This document shows positions 41,755-51,327 of a stretch of DNA of 64,000 bases, piece after piece. The notes under the pieces were generated by a model. It searched no databases. It was not told the origin of the DNA and saw nothing but the letters and a program-made list of their open reading frames with translations. Every line of letters starts with the position of its first letter. The first letter of the stretch is position 1. The position numbers and the translations under genes were made by a program. This DNA is from Actinomyces sp. oral taxon 414 (GTDB lineage: Bacteria; Actinomycetota; Actinomycetes; Actinomycetales; Actinomycetaceae): NCBI RefSeq assembly GCF_001278845.1, contig NZ_CP012590.1, positions 1,860,001 to 1,924,000 on the forward strand. The letters run 5' to 3'.

Positions 41755-42906
41755 TCACCGCCCCGGGCCGGGGCGCGGTGCGACCACGACCCGGCGCAGC
41801 TGGTCGCGCAGATCCTCCTCGTCGGGCAACCGCGCCCCGGCCGCGGCGGAGCGCCGCCGGGCCCCGGCCAACGCCCCCGGATCGTCCAGGAGGGCGGCCA
41901 CGGCCCCGGCCAGCGCCTGGGCGCGCGGCTCGACGAGCACCGCCCCGCCCCGCGCCGTCTGCGCGGTGCCGCCGACATCGGTGGCCACGACCGCCGCCCC
42001 CGCCCGCAGGGCCTCCTGCACGACAATCGGCTGCCCCTCCCACAGGGAGGTCTGGACGACGACATCGGCCGCCTCCAGCAGCGCTGGGACGTCCTCGCGG
42101 CGCCCCAGCAGGCGCACGGGCAGGCCCCGGGCGCCAATGCGCTCCTCCAGGGCGCCGCGCTCGGGCCCCTCGCCGGCCACGGCCCACACCAGCGGGTCCC
42201 GCCCCTCCGGCCGGTCGGCCAGCAGCGCGGCCGCCTCCAGGAGCAGATCCAGCCCCTTCTGCGGGGCCAGCCTGGCCACGGTCAGCACCCGCGCGCGCCC
42301 CCCGCGCCAGGCCGACTCGATGGACGAGGCCCGCGGGGCCAGGCCGTCGGTCGAGCGCGGCGGAGTGGGCACGACGGCGAGCTCGACGCGGGCCGCGCCG
42401 AGCTCGAGGGCGCGGCGGGCCAGATCGGGGCTGACGACCAGGACGTGGTCGGCCCGCTGGGCGATCACGGCGGCCAGGCGCTCCCCCACCGCGACCGTCA
42501 GCCGCCCCCCGACGGGCAGATTGTGCTCGGTGACCACCAGGCGCGCCCGTCCGGGCCGGCGCCCGCCCAGGGCCAGCGCGGCCAGGGCCCCGGCCCGCAG
42601 GCCGTGGGCGTGGACGACGTCGGCCCGCCGCCCCAGCCGGCGCAGCCGGGCGATGACGGCCGCGTCCCCGGGGCTGGGTCGGGGGCCGATGCGCAGGACC
42701 CCGGTGTGCGCCCCGCCCGCGTCGGCGCCCGCCAGGACCTCCGCCGGGGCCAGCAGGACGACGTCGTGGCGGTCGGCGGCCAGGAGGCGGGCGCAGGCCA
42801 GGACGTGGCTGCGCACGCCCCCGGCGGCGGAGCCGCACACCTCGAGCACCCTCAGGCGCCGCCCCCCGTCGCGCTCGCGGGCGCCGGGGCCCGGCCCGGG
42901 GCTCAT
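41755..42906 (-). CDS. GT4-family glycosyltransferase
   Basis: A 383-residue GT-B glycosyltransferase that probably adds sugar to a cell-envelope or lipid acceptor. The N-terminal domain has LEVCGSAAGGVRSHVLACARLL and ADVVHAHGLRAGALA. The C-terminal nucleotide-sugar domain shows VARLAPQKGLDLLLEAA, VAGEGPERGALE and the GT4 motif SLWEGQPIVVQEALRAGAAVVATDVGG, with the Glu pair that binds the sugar nucleotide. The ATG at 42906 overlaps the murJ stop by 4 bp, linking it to envelope assembly. Confidence 0.87.
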   Translation of the reverse strand: MSPGPGPGARERDGGRRLRVLEVCGSAAGGVRSHVLACARLLAADRHDVVLLAPAEVLAGADAGGAHTGVLRIGPRPSPGDAAVIARLRRLGRRADVVHAHGLRAGALAALALGGRRPGRARLVVTEHNLPVGGRLTVAVGERLAAVIAQRADHVLVVSPDLARRALELGAARVELAVVPTPPRSTDGLAPRASSIESAWRGGRARVLTVARLAPQKGLDLLLEAAALLADRPEGRDPLVWAVAGEGPERGALEERIGARGLPVRLLGRREDVPALLEAADVVVQTSLWEGQPIVVQEALRAGAAVVATDVGGTAQTARGGAVLVEPRAQALAGAVAALLDDPGALAGARRRSAAAGARLPDEEDLRDQLRRVVVAPRPGPGR

Positions 42907-44597
42907 CGGCCTTCCCGGGCGCCGGCGGGGCGGCGTGGCGGCGGGTCCTGGCCGGCGCGCGGGCGCGGCCCCGTCCCGCGCAGCGCGCGCAGCAGGGACC
43001 GGTCCGTCGCGAATACGGCGGCCAGGGCGAGCCCGGCCACGGCCAGGGCCCCGAGCAGCGAGCAGATCAGCTCGGGTCCGGCCCCGCCGGCGGTGCGCGC
43101 GGCCGCGCGCACCGCGACCCCGCCGACGGCGGCGACGGGGACGGCGACCCCGGCCGCGCGCGCCACCGGCACGAGCACCCCCCGTCCCAGCGAGGCCGCC
43201 AGGACGGCCAGCAGGCCCGCCCCCGCCACGGCCATGCCCGCGCTCTGCCCCAGGCCCAGTGCCAGGAGGGCGGCCGCCCCGTCCCCCCCGGCGGGCGCCA
43301 GGACGCGCACCGCCAGGGCCGAGAAGGCGACCACGGCCAGCCAGCCGGCGGCGGTGGCCAGGGCCGCGCCGCGGGCGCGGTCCGCGGCGAACAGGACCCG
43401 GGTGACCTGGTAGATGAGGGCGTAGCCCACCAGGCCCGGCGCCATGGCCACCAGGGCCGCCCCCATGCCGGTGACGTCGGTCAGCAGGCCGAAGAGCCGC
43501 TCCGCCCCTCCGCTCACGGCCACCAGCGCCCCGGCCCCGGCGACGGCGACCGCGCCCACCAGGGCTGTAGACGTCGCCGCCAGTCCCCTCGCCCCCCCGC
43601 CGGCGTCGGCGTCGTCGGCGGCGGCGGCGAAGGCGGCGGACAGGCGCGGGAAGAGGACGGTGGCCACGGGCACCGCCAGCACCGCGTAGGGCAGGACGTA
43701 GACGGCCTGCGCGTACTGGTAGACGGCGACCGTCCCCGCCCGCCCGCCGGCGCGGGCCAGCACGAGGACCGCCAGCACGCTGGCCTGCTGGGCCAGCAGC
43801 GTCCACAGGCCGGCCCCGCCCAGGCGCAGCGCCCGCGTCGCCACGGAGCGCTCCAGGCGCAGGACCGGCCGGATACGCAGGCCCAGCCGGCGGGCGGGCC
43901 AGACCAGGGGCAGGCTCAGGGCCGCCACCCCCAGCGTCGTCCCCCAGCCCAGGACCCTCAGCGCCGCGGCCGGGGGCTCCTCCGCGCCGGCGCTCATGCG
44001 CCCGTAGACGGCGTAGGCGGCCATGACCACGAGGCTGGAGGCGAGGGGGGTCAGGGCCGGCCAGGTGAAGCGGCCGTGCGCCTGGAGGACCCCGGTGAGG
44101 ACCACGCCCACGCCGTACAGGGGCACCTGGAGGGCGAACATGCGCAGGAAGGAGGCGACGAGCCCGTGCTGGAGGGCCGGGTCCGCCCCCTGGGAGACGG
44201 GGAAGAGCGAGGCCACGGGGTCGGCCAGGAGGGCCAGGACCAGGCCCGCGGGGACCAGGACCGCCAGCACCAGCCCGAGCAGGCCGGAGGCGATGCGCCC
44301 GGCGTCCTCGCGCCTGCCCGCGCGCGCCGCCGCGGACAGCAGCGGGACGACGGTGGCTGCCAGCGCCCCTCCGACGACCACCTCGTATAGGACGTTGGGG
44401 ACCTGGTTGGCGGTCGCGTAGGCCCCGGCGACCGTGCCCGCGCCCACCGTCGAGGCCTGGACGAGCCAGCGCGCGAAGCCCAGCGCACGTGACGCCAGGG
44501 TCAGTCCGGCGACCCCGCCGGCCGCGGCGAGGTCGCCCCCGCCCCGGGACCGGGGTTCGCCGCCCGCCGACCCGGCGCTGTGCGAGGCCGTGCTCAT
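42903..44597 (-). CDS. murJ: MurJ/MviN-type lipid flippase
   Basis: A 564-residue membrane protein of the MOP superfamily with about 14 helices. It carries the MurJ N-terminal features: LTLASRALGFARWLVQASTVGAG cut at the usual R-x-x-G-x-x-R site, AYATANQVPNVLYEVVVGGALAATVVPLL in the second helix, and YQYAQAVYVLPYAVLAVPVATVLFP in the C-half (given in pieces here). It probably flips lipid II or a related lipid-linked sugar. A Gly/Ala-rich loop near residue 320 and a basic Pro-rich tail are seen. ATG 44597 is chosen over an open frame to 44660. Confidence 0.85.
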   Translation of the reverse strand: MSTASHSAGSAGGEPRSRGGGDLAAAGGVAGLTLASRALGFARWLVQASTVGAGTVAGAYATANQVPNVLYEVVVGGALAATVVPLLSAAARAGRREDAGRIASGLLGLVLAVLVPAGLVLALLADPVASLFPVSQGADPALQHGLVASFLRMFALQVPLYGVGVVLTGVLQAHGRFTWPALTPLASSLVVMAAYAVYGRMSAGAEEPPAAALRVLGWGTTLGVAALSLPLVWPARRLGLRIRPVLRLERSVATRALRLGGAGLWTLLAQQASVLAVLVLARAGGRAGTVAVYQYAQAVYVLPYAVLAVPVATVLFPRLSAAFAAAADDADAGGGARGLAATSTALVGAVAVAGAGALVAVSGGAERLFGLLTDVTGMGAALVAMAPGLVGYALIYQVTRVLFAADRARGAALATAAGWLAVVAFSALAVRVLAPAGGDGAAALLALGLGQSAGMAVAGAGLLAVLAASLGRGVLVPVARAAGVAVPVAAVGGVAVRAAARTAGGAGPELICSLLGALAVAGLALAAVFATDRSLLRALRGTGPRPRAGQDPPPRRPAGAREGR

Positions 44598-44604
44598 GGC
44601 CGCC

Positions 44605-45531
44605 TCAGACCCCGTCGCGGCCGAGGGCGTCGAGCGCCGCCAGGGCGGGGGTGCGGGCAATGACCCGGGTGAAGGAGACCCTCTCGGAGGCCAGGACCAG
44701 GCCGGTGCCGGCGGCGGCGGACAGGGCGCGCACTGGCCGGGCGGGGTGGGCGGCCAGCGCGGTGCCCACGAGCGCGCCCAGGGCGTTGGCGCCGGTGTCC
44801 CCGAGCATGGTCTCCTCCATGAGGTCGCCCGGCAGGGCGGCGGCCGTCGCGCCCAGGCAGCCGGCGGCCAGGGCCCGGCAGGCGGCCGCGGCGGGGCGCC
44901 GGTCGACCAGGAGGGGCGCGGTCAGCAGGGCGGCGGCCTTGAGGGCCCGGCCCGGGCGCAGGTCGAGGAGGTTGTGGACGTCGGCCCACGAGGCGATGGT
45001 GAGCGCGCTCACGGCGGCGTCCAGGGCCGTGGCGCCGCGGCGGCGCGGAGCCGCGGTGGCGCTGCGGTGCCGGGCGAGCAGGACGCCGGCCACCAGGGCC
45101 CCCGACCCGATGACGGCGATCTTGAGGGCGCCGGTGGTCACGCGCCCGCGGGCCAGGGCGCCCAGGTGTCCCTTGAGGCCCTTGGCGGGGGTCTGGCCGT
45201 CGTGGGCCCCGGCGTCCAGGTCGTCAATGAGCCCGGCGGCCCCGGCCGCGCCGGTGGCCGCGACGGCGGCCGCGGCCGGACGGGCGCCGGCCGCGCCGCC
45301 CAGGGCCCGGCCGACCTGCGCGCCCGCGGCGAGCGCGCCGGCGGCCACGCCCACCCCCCCGCGCAGGCTCACGGTGCGGCCGCGGAAGTTCACGCGCTCC
45401 AGGCGCCGGGCGACGACGTCGAACCTGGCCAGCCCCTGCGACCAGGACAGGGTGGTTCCCAGGGCGGCGAGGGCGGCGGAGACGGCGCCCTCCGGACGGT
45501 GCGGGCGGGGGCGGTGTGCGTGGCGCGACAT
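44605..45531 (-). CDS. MraY/WecA-like phosphoglycosyltransferase family membrane protein
   Basis: A 308-residue hydrophobic protein with motifs of the polyprenyl-phosphate N-acetylhexosamine-1-phosphate transferase family. These are GLIDDLDAG near residue 101, HNLLDLRPGRALK near 186 (the usual N-x-x-N/D-x-x-DG region, altered) and MLGDTGANALGALVG near 240. The Asp pair and the DTGAN block are conserved but helices are fewer or shorter than in MraY. It lies between murJ and mctB/steB, as in other actinobacteria. Whether it is catalytic is not certain. Confidence 0.75.
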   Translation of the reverse strand: MSRHAHRPRPHRPEGAVSAALAALGTTLSWSQGLARFDVVARRLERVNFRGRTVSLRGGVGVAAGALAAGAQVGRALGGAAGARPAAAAVAATGAAGAAGLIDDLDAGAHDGQTPAKGLKGHLGALARGRVTTGALKIAVIGSGALVAGVLLARHRSATAAPRRRGATALDAAVSALTIASWADVHNLLDLRPGRALKAAALLTAPLLVDRRPAAAACRALAAGCLGATAAALPGDLMEETMLGDTGANALGALVGTALAAHPARPVRALSAAAGTGLVLASERVSFTRVIARTPALAALDALGRDGV

Positions 45532-45575
45532 GGGGCCAGCCTATCGGGCTGCCGCGGGTGCGGCCCCTCGATGCG

Positions 45576-46505
45576 TTAGCCGCGGCCCGGCACCGGGGGC
45601 ATGACCGCGTCCGCGCCGTCGTCGAAGCCGTAGGCCCCGCGCGTGCCCGCGATCGTGCTCGCCAGGGCCAGGGGCACGGAGGTGGCGGCGGCGGCCTGGC
45701 CGACGGAGTCGACGGTGGTGACCGCGGTCTTGGAGACGCGCAGCTGGGCGACCAGGTCGGTGGACACGTCGGCGGCCCCCAGGACCACGGTCGGGCCGGC
45801 GGAGGCGGCGCCGCCCAGGGCGGAGTTCCACGCGCCCGGGGTCGTGCCCCCGGTCGGCGCGGGGCTGGGCGCGGTCCCGGGGACGACGGTCGTGCGCGGG
45901 CCGATGACCACCAGGCAGTCGGCGGGGCCGGTGGGCGCGGCGTCAATGGTCATCAGGGGCGTGCTGGAGGCGGTCAGCAGGTCGGACAGCGCGGTGGCGT
46001 TCTGGCCGCTCGTGGTCAGGGCGGTGGCCAGGCCCTGGCCGAGGACCGCGTTGGTGTCGTTGGAGGCGGGCGCGCTCAGGTAGCCGGCGAACTGGCCGGA
46101 GTAGGTCGAGCGGAAGGTCTCGCGGGCGGAGTCGGCCCACACCGTCGTCAGGGAGACGCGGCCGACGACGGTGGCGCCCGCGGTCTCGAGCTGGGTGGTG
46201 ACCAGGTCGATGTCGCCGCCCTGGGCCTCGGGCAGCACCACGAGGACGACCTTGCGCCCGGTCAGGGTGCCGGGCAGGTAGGCGCCGGCGGCGGCCGCGA
46301 TGTAGGCGTCGCGGTCGTTGACGGCCGCCTCGGTCTGCTCCAGCCGGGTCTTGATCTCGTTGCGGTCCGCCCGCAGTGAGGTGACCTGGTCGTTGAGGGC
46401 CGTCCCCAGGGAGTTCTGCAGGGGGCCGGCGCCCAGGACCACGCCGACGGCGAGGGCCAGGAACACGGAGATGAGCGAAACCAGGTGGTAGCGGAAGTCG
46501 ATCAT
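45576..46505 (-). CDS. MctB/SteB-type membrane protein (copper transporter family)
   Basis: A 309-residue protein with one N-terminal membrane helix (about residues 8-28), in MIDFRYHLVSLISVFLALAV, then a coiled coil (about 33-65) and an extracytoplasmic alpha/beta domain. This is the family of mycobacterial MctB (Rv1698) and corynebacterial SteB. The mycobacterial protein was linked to copper resistance; the corynebacterial one works with SteA in cell separation. Next to steA here, the second role seems the more likely. The gene ends in YGFDDGADAVMPP. Confidence 0.88.
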   Translation of the reverse strand: MIDFRYHLVSLISVFLALAVGVVLGAGPLQNSLGTALNDQVTSLRADRNEIKTRLEQTEAAVNDRDAYIAAAAGAYLPGTLTGRKVVLVVLPEAQGGDIDLVTTQLETAGATVVGRVSLTTVWADSARETFRSTYSGQFAGYLSAPASNDTNAVLGQGLATALTTSGQNATALSDLLTASSTPLMTIDAAPTGPADCLVVIGPRTTVVPGTAPSPAPTGGTTPGAWNSALGGAASAGPTVVLGAADVSTDLVAQLRVSKTAVTTVDSVGQAAAATSVPLALASTIAGTRGAYGFDDGADAVMPPVPGRG

Positions 46506-46523
46506 GGTGGTGCCTTTGCCTGC

Positions 46524-47750
46524 TCAGACGGAGGGTGTCTTCGGAGCCAGTCCGAGGATGGAGCGGAAGAAATTAATAATGTCATCCCACATGGCGCCTG
46601 ACAGTCCCAGGAGGGTCTGGCCCGCCGGGGTGGCCGCCAGGGCGACGAACAGGGCGATGAGTCCGGCCAGGGCCAGGACCATCAGGTGCCAGCCCGATAT
46701 GCGGGTGCGGTACAGCCGGGAGACCCCCTTGGCGTCAATGAGTCGCCCGCCCACCTTCAGGCGGGTGAGGAAGGTCGAGGACATGCCGGCGCGGCCCTTG
46801 TCGAGGAACTCCAGGAGGGTCGCGTGGGTGCCCAGGGCGACGATGAGTTCGGCGCCGGCGGCGTCGGCCAGCAGCATGGCGACGTCCTCGCTGGTGCCCG
46901 TGGCGGCGAAGACGAGGTGCTCGACCCCCAGGTCCTCCACGCGTTTGAGTCCGGGCGCCCGCCCGTCGCGGTAGGCGTGGACGACGACCTCGGCGCCGCA
47001 GCCCAGGGCCCTGTCGGAGACGGAGTCCATATCGCCCACAATCATATCCGGTTTGAAACCGGCCTCCAGGACCGCGTCGGCGCCGCCGTCGACCCCGATA
47101 ATGACGGGCTTGTACTCCCGGATGTAGGGCTTGAGGGCCCGCAGGTCCTCCTTGTAGGAGTAGCCGCGCACGACGACGAGCACGTGCCGCCCGTTCATGT
47201 CCGTGCGCACATCGGGCATGCCGACGCCGTTGAGCAGCAGGTCGCGCTCGCCGCGCATGTACTCCATCGTGTTCGCGGCGAAGGCCTCCAGCTGGACCGC
47301 CAGCCCCGCCTTGGCCTCCTCCATGGCGGTCGCCACGCTCGCCGCGGTCTGGACGGTTCCCTGCGCCAGGATCTCGTCGGATCCGACCGGGCGGACGGAG
47401 CCGCGGTCCGGGGAGTCCTCGGCCAGGTCCAGCACCACGCGCTGGCCCTCCTTCAGGCGCATGATATCGGGGCCCAGGTCGTCGATGAGGGGCACCCCGG
47501 CCTCTATGAGGATGCCGGGGCCCAGGTTCGGGTAGCGCCCGGATATCGAGGGGGCGGCGTTGAGGACGGCGGCGGGCCGGCACTCGACGAGGGACTCGGC
47601 GGCGACGCGGTCCAGGTCGGCGTGGTCGATGACGGCGAACTCGCCCGCCCTGAGGCGTTTGGCGAGCTTCTTGGTGCGCGCGTCGACCCGCACCACGCCG
47701 ACGGGTCGGCCCGGTTCCGGGGCGGAGGGCTTGCGGAAGGGGTTCCTCAC
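46524..47750 (-). CDS. steA: SteA-like cell separation protein
   Basis: A 408-residue protein with a thiamin pyrophosphokinase-like domain: VDGGADAVLEAGFKPDMIVGD and MDSVSDRALGCG match the nucleotide-site GG..AD and DMDS blocks. A single membrane helix (about residues 353-373) precedes a short C-terminal tail. Orthologues (Rv1697; SteA) pair with MctB/SteB and act in the RipC-FtsEX cell separation pathway in corynebacteria. The GTG at 47750 overlaps the recN stop by 4 bp. Confidence 0.88.
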   Translation of the reverse strand: MRNPFRKPSAPEPGRPVGVVRVDARTKKLAKRLRAGEFAVIDHADLDRVAAESLVECRPAAVLNAAPSISGRYPNLGPGILIEAGVPLIDDLGPDIMRLKEGQRVVLDLAEDSPDRGSVRPVGSDEILAQGTVQTAASVATAMEEAKAGLAVQLEAFAANTMEYMRGERDLLLNGVGMPDVRTDMNGRHVLVVVRGYSYKEDLRALKPYIREYKPVIIGVDGGADAVLEAGFKPDMIVGDMDSVSDRALGCGAEVVVHAYRDGRAPGLKRVEDLGVEHLVFAATGTSEDVAMLLADAAGAELIVALGTHATLLEFLDKGRAGMSSTFLTRLKVGGRLIDAKGVSRLYRTRISGWHLMVLALAGLIALFVALAATPAGQTLLGLSGAMWDDIINFFRSILGLAPKTPSV

Positions 47751-49531
47751 GCCTGGGATTGTGCCATGGCGGCTTCCTCCAGGAGTTCAGCGGCGTGCCG
47801 CAGGGCGGCGTCGGAGTCCTCGTGGCCCGAGAGCATGCGGGCGAGCTCCTTCTCCCGGTCCGCCCCCTCGACGGCCACGACCCGGGTGCGGGTCGTGCCC
47901 GCCAGACCGGGCCCGCCGGCGCCGTCGGCCCCGTCCCCGGCCGGCGCCCGCTCCTTGAGGACGACGAGCTGGGCGGCGGCCCAGGCCGCCACCTGGGCCA
48001 GGTGGGTGACGACCACCACCTGGGTGCTGCGGGCCAGCCGGGCGAGCCGCCGTCCGACCTCCAGGGCGGCGCGGCCGCCCACCCCGGAGTCGATCTCGTC
48101 GAAGACGAGGGTCCGCCGGGGCCCGGCGGCCTCGTGCTCCCCGGCTTCGGCGAGGACCACCTCCAGGGCGAGCATAATGCGGCTGAGCTCGCCCCCCGAG
48201 ACCCCCTTGCCCAGGGGGAGGGCCGGCGCGCCGGGGTGGGCGGTCAGCAGCAGGCTCACCGCCTCGGCGCCGGTCGGGCCGGCCTCGGCGAGCGGCTCGA
48301 ACGCGACGCTCAGACGCGCCCCCCTCATCTGCAGGCCCTCCAGCTCGCCGGTCACCGCCTCCTCGAGCCGCTCCCCCAGCGCCCGCCGGGCGGCGGAGAG
48401 CTCGGCGGCGCAGCGGCCGAGGCGCTCGTCGGCCTCGGCGAGGGCCCCGGTCAGGGCCGCCGAGGCGTCCCGCGGACCGTCGAGCTCGGCCAGGCGCCCG
48501 GCGATGCGGGTGCGGAAGGCCAGGAGCGCGTCGACGTCCTCGATCCGCTCCCCGTCGCCGACCTCGCGCAGCACCCGGGTCAGGGCGGCGCGCCGGTCCT
48601 GGACCCGGGCCAGGCGCTCGGGGTCGGCGTCGAGGGAGTCCAGGTACTCCCCCAGTTCGGCGGCGATATCGGCCGAGACAATGGCCAGCTGCCGCATGCG
48701 CCGGGCCAGGGTGGACAGGACCGGGTCGACGTCGTGGACGGGGGCCAGGGCGCGCTCGGCCGCGGCGACGAGGGCCAGGACGTCCGGGGCCTGCGAGACC
48801 ACGGCCTCCTCGTCGCCGGCCAGGGCCGCCCGGGCCGCCGAGGCGGCGCGGCGCAGGTCCTCGGCGCGCTCGAGCCGGGCCGCCTCGCCGGCCAGGCGCG
48901 CGTCCTCGCCGGGGGCGGGGTCGAGCTGTTCGACGGCGGCGAGCCAGGCGCGCAGCCGGTCCGCCTCGGCGCGGCGGGCCCGCGCGCCGGCCCGCCACTC
49001 CTCCAGGGCCTCGGCGGCGGTGCGGCGGGCGCGGTAGGCCTCGGCGTAGCGGCGGCACAGTGCGGCGTGCTCGCGCCCACCCAGGCCGTCCAGGGCGCGC
49101 CGCTGGGCCGAGGCCGAGCGGAGTCTGAACTGGTCCCCCTGACCGTGGACCGCCACCAGGTGGGCGCCGACCTCGGACAGGACGGCGGAGGGGACCGCCC
49201 GCCCGCCCAGGTGGGCGCGCGAGCGCCCGGAGGCCGGCACGGTGCGCGAGACGATGAGTTGGTCGTCCTCCAGTTCGGCCCCGGCCTCGGCGGCGCGCCG
49301 GGAGGCGGGGGAGGCGCCGTCGAGGGTGAAGACCCCCTCGACGAGGGCGCGTTCGGCCCCCGCGCGCACGATCGTGGACTCGGCGCGCTGCCCCAGCAGC
49401 AGGCCGAGCGAGGTCAGCACCATGGTCTTGCCGGCCCCGGTCTCCCCGGTCAGGGCGGTCAGCCCCGGGGACAGGACCAGGTCCGCCTCCTCGATGACGC
49501 CCAGGTCCTCGATGTGCAGCGACTCGATCAC
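47747..49531 (-). CDS. recN: DNA repair protein RecN
   Basis: SMC-like ATPase of 594 residues for double-strand break repair. The N-terminal Walker A is TGETGAGKTMVL in MIESLHIEDLGVIEEADLVL...; the coiled-coil arms lie between about residues 150 and 390. The C-terminal half has GGELSRIMLALEVV (signature) and LVFDEIDSGVGGRAA (Walker B), then VVVTHLAQVAA. The frame is open upstream to 50503, but GTG 49531 has GGAGGAG upstream, fits the family start and overlaps the nadK stop by 4 bp. Confidence 0.95.
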   Translation of the reverse strand: MIESLHIEDLGVIEEADLVLSPGLTALTGETGAGKTMVLTSLGLLLGQRAESTIVRAGAERALVEGVFTLDGASPASRRAAEAGAELEDDQLIVSRTVPASGRSRAHLGGRAVPSAVLSEVGAHLVAVHGQGDQFRLRSASAQRRALDGLGGREHAALCRRYAEAYRARRTAAEALEEWRAGARARRAEADRLRAWLAAVEQLDPAPGEDARLAGEAARLERAEDLRRAASAARAALAGDEEAVVSQAPDVLALVAAAERALAPVHDVDPVLSTLARRMRQLAIVSADIAAELGEYLDSLDADPERLARVQDRRAALTRVLREVGDGERIEDVDALLAFRTRIAGRLAELDGPRDASAALTGALAEADERLGRCAAELSAARRALGERLEEAVTGELEGLQMRGARLSVAFEPLAEAGPTGAEAVSLLLTAHPGAPALPLGKGVSGGELSRIMLALEVVLAEAGEHEAAGPRRTLVFDEIDSGVGGRAALEVGRRLARLARSTQVVVVTHLAQVAAWAAAQLVVLKERAPAGDGADGAGGPGLAGTTRTRVVAVEGADREKELARMLSGHEDSDAALRHAAELLEEAAMAQSQA

Positions 49532-50445
49532 GAACGCTCCTCCGCACCGCCCGTCCCCGCCGTCTCGGCCCGCCAGCCCTCGACGGGCAGATCGAATTTG
49601 CGCACCAGCCGGGTCGAGAAGGGGGCGTCGTTGAGCCTGGCCAGGCGCACCGGGCGCGGGGCGCGCGTGGCCCGGATCCGGCTGCCCGTGGGCACGTCCA
49701 GGCAGCGCCGCCCGTCGCACCAGATCTCGGCGCCGCCGAAGCCGGTGCGCTGGACCACGACCTCCAGGCAGGAGTCGGGGCCCACGACCAGGGGTCGGGT
49801 GAACAGGGCGTGGGCGGCCAGCGGCACGAGCAGGATCGCCTCGACCTCCGGCCAGATGACGGGTCCGCCGCCGGAGAAGGCGTAGGCGGTCGACCCGGTG
49901 GGCGTGGACACCACCAGCCCGTCGCAGCCGAAGGAGGACACGGCCTGCCCGTCGACGCCAATGGCGACCTCCAGCATCCGGGCCCGGTCGCGCTTCTCCA
50001 GGGCGGCCTCGTTGAGCGCCCAGTCGCGGGTGACGGCACCCTCGGGGGTCTCGACCGTGATGTCGAGGGTCATTCGCGTCTCCACGCAGTAGCGTCCGGC
50101 GACGATGTCGGCGACGACCTGCTCGACGGCCTCCGGGTCGGCCTCGGCGAGGAAGCCCACGTGCCCCGTGTTGACGCCGACCAGCGGCACGTCGTGCTCG
50201 CGGGCGATCTCGCAGGCCCGCAGGATGGTGCCGTCGCCGCCCAGGACAAGGACGAAGTCGACGTCGTCGGCCCCGCCGGGGCCGACGGGCTCGACGCCGT
50301 GGGCGCGCAGGGCCGCCTCGGCGCGCGCGACGGCCAGGGCCGTGGGCGCGGCCTTGCGGTGCGGGGGGACGGGCTTGTCGTTGAGATCGCGTTGGAGGAC
50401 CATGACGCGCCGTATCGGGCGGATGGCGGCGTCGGGGTCGGTCAC
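49528..50445 (-). CDS. nadK: NAD kinase
   Basis: Phosphorylates NAD to NADP; 305 residues. Motifs: VLVLGGDGTILRA with the catalytic Asp, VNTGHVGFLAE, ALNEAALEKR (the NE motif), and SPTG-like VVSTPTGSTAYAFSGGGPVI. The GTG at 50445 overlaps the tlyA stop by 4 bp, continuing the chain tlyA-nadK-recN-steA of start/stop overlaps. Confidence 0.95.
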   Translation of the reverse strand: MTDPDAAIRPIRRVMVLQRDLNDKPVPPHRKAAPTALAVARAEAALRAHGVEPVGPGGADDVDFVLVLGGDGTILRACEIAREHDVPLVGVNTGHVGFLAEADPEAVEQVVADIVAGRYCVETRMTLDITVETPEGAVTRDWALNEAALEKRDRARMLEVAIGVDGQAVSSFGCDGLVVSTPTGSTAYAFSGGGPVIWPEVEAILLVPLAAHALFTRPLVVGPDSCLEVVVQRTGFGGAEIWCDGRRCLDVPTGSRIRATRAPRPVRLARLNDAPFSTRLVRKFDLPVEGWRAETAGTGGAEERS

Positions 50446-51311
50446 GGGCGTCTCCTCCCTCCGCCCGCGCCGGGCGATCCGGCCGGGCCCTCGGCAACGG
50501 CACGGCGCGCCTCGTCCTCCAGCCCGGGGCCGGTCAGATCCCCGGGGCCGTGGGCGCGAGCGGCGTGCATGGAGACAAAGTACTCGACGTTGCCGGCGGG
50601 CCCGGGCAGCGGGGAGGCGGTGACGGCGTCGACGCCCAGGCCCAGCCCGTGGGCCGCGGCCGCGACCTCCAGCACGGTCGCCACGTGCAGCTCGGGGTCC
50701 CTCACCACGCCCCCGCGCCCCAACCGCCTCCGGCCGACCTCGAACTGCGGTTTGACCATGAGCAGCAGGTCGGCGTCGGGCGCGGCCGCCCGCACGAGGG
50801 CCGGCAGCACCAGGGTCAGGGAGATGAAGGACAGGTCGCCCACGACGAGCCCCGGGGCGGGGGCGACCGCCTCGGGCGCGAGGGTGCGCGCATTAGTGCG
50901 CTCCAGGACCGTGACCCGGGGATCGGTCCGCAGCGACCAGGCCAGTTGGCCGTACCCGACGTCGACGGCGACGACGTGCTCGGCGCCGCGGCGCAGGAGG
51001 ACGTCGGTGAAGCCGCCCGTGGAGGCCCCGGCGTCCAGGCACCTGCGGCCCTTCACCCGCGGCGCCAGCCCCCGGGCGCTCAGGGCGTCCAGGGCGCCGG
51101 CGAGCTTGTGCGCCCCGCGCGAGACGTAGTCGTCCCCGCCGGGGTCAATGATCTCGATCGCCCGGGCGGGGTCGACCTGCCTGGCGGGCTTGAGGACGAC
51201 GACGCCGTCGAGCGCGACGCGCCCGCCGGTCACGAGCCGGGCGGCCTGGTCGCGCGAGCGCGCCAGACCCCGGCGGACCAGCTCGGAGTCAATGCGTATG
51301 AGACGTGCCAT
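50442..51311 (-). CDS. tlyA: TlyA-type 2'-O-methyltransferase (16S/23S rRNA) / hemolysin family
   Basis: A 289-residue protein with an N-terminal S4 RNA-binding domain (about residues 4-62) and an FtsJ-like SAM methyltransferase domain. The latter shows CLDAGASTGGFTDVLL, VVAVDVGYGQL, VGDLSFISL and LLLMVKPQFEVGR. Catalytic K-D-K-E residues are in GAHKL, GDLSF, VKPQF and NVEYFV. TlyA methylates C1409 of 16S and C1920 of 23S rRNA in mycobacteria, affecting capreomycin sensitivity. Residues after 255 are a low-complexity tail. Confidence 0.93.
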   Translation of the reverse strand: MARLIRIDSELVRRGLARSRDQAARLVTGGRVALDGVVVLKPARQVDPARAIEIIDPGGDDYVSRGAHKLAGALDALSARGLAPRVKGRRCLDAGASTGGFTDVLLRRGAEHVVAVDVGYGQLAWSLRTDPRVTVLERTNARTLAPEAVAPAPGLVVGDLSFISLTLVLPALVRAAAPDADLLLMVKPQFEVGRRRLGRGGVVRDPELHVATVLEVAAAAHGLGLGVDAVTASPLPGPAGNVEYFVSMHAARAHGPGDLTGPGLEDEARRAVAEGPAGSPGAGGGRRRP

Positions 51312-51327
51312 GGGGGCGGCGCGCCGC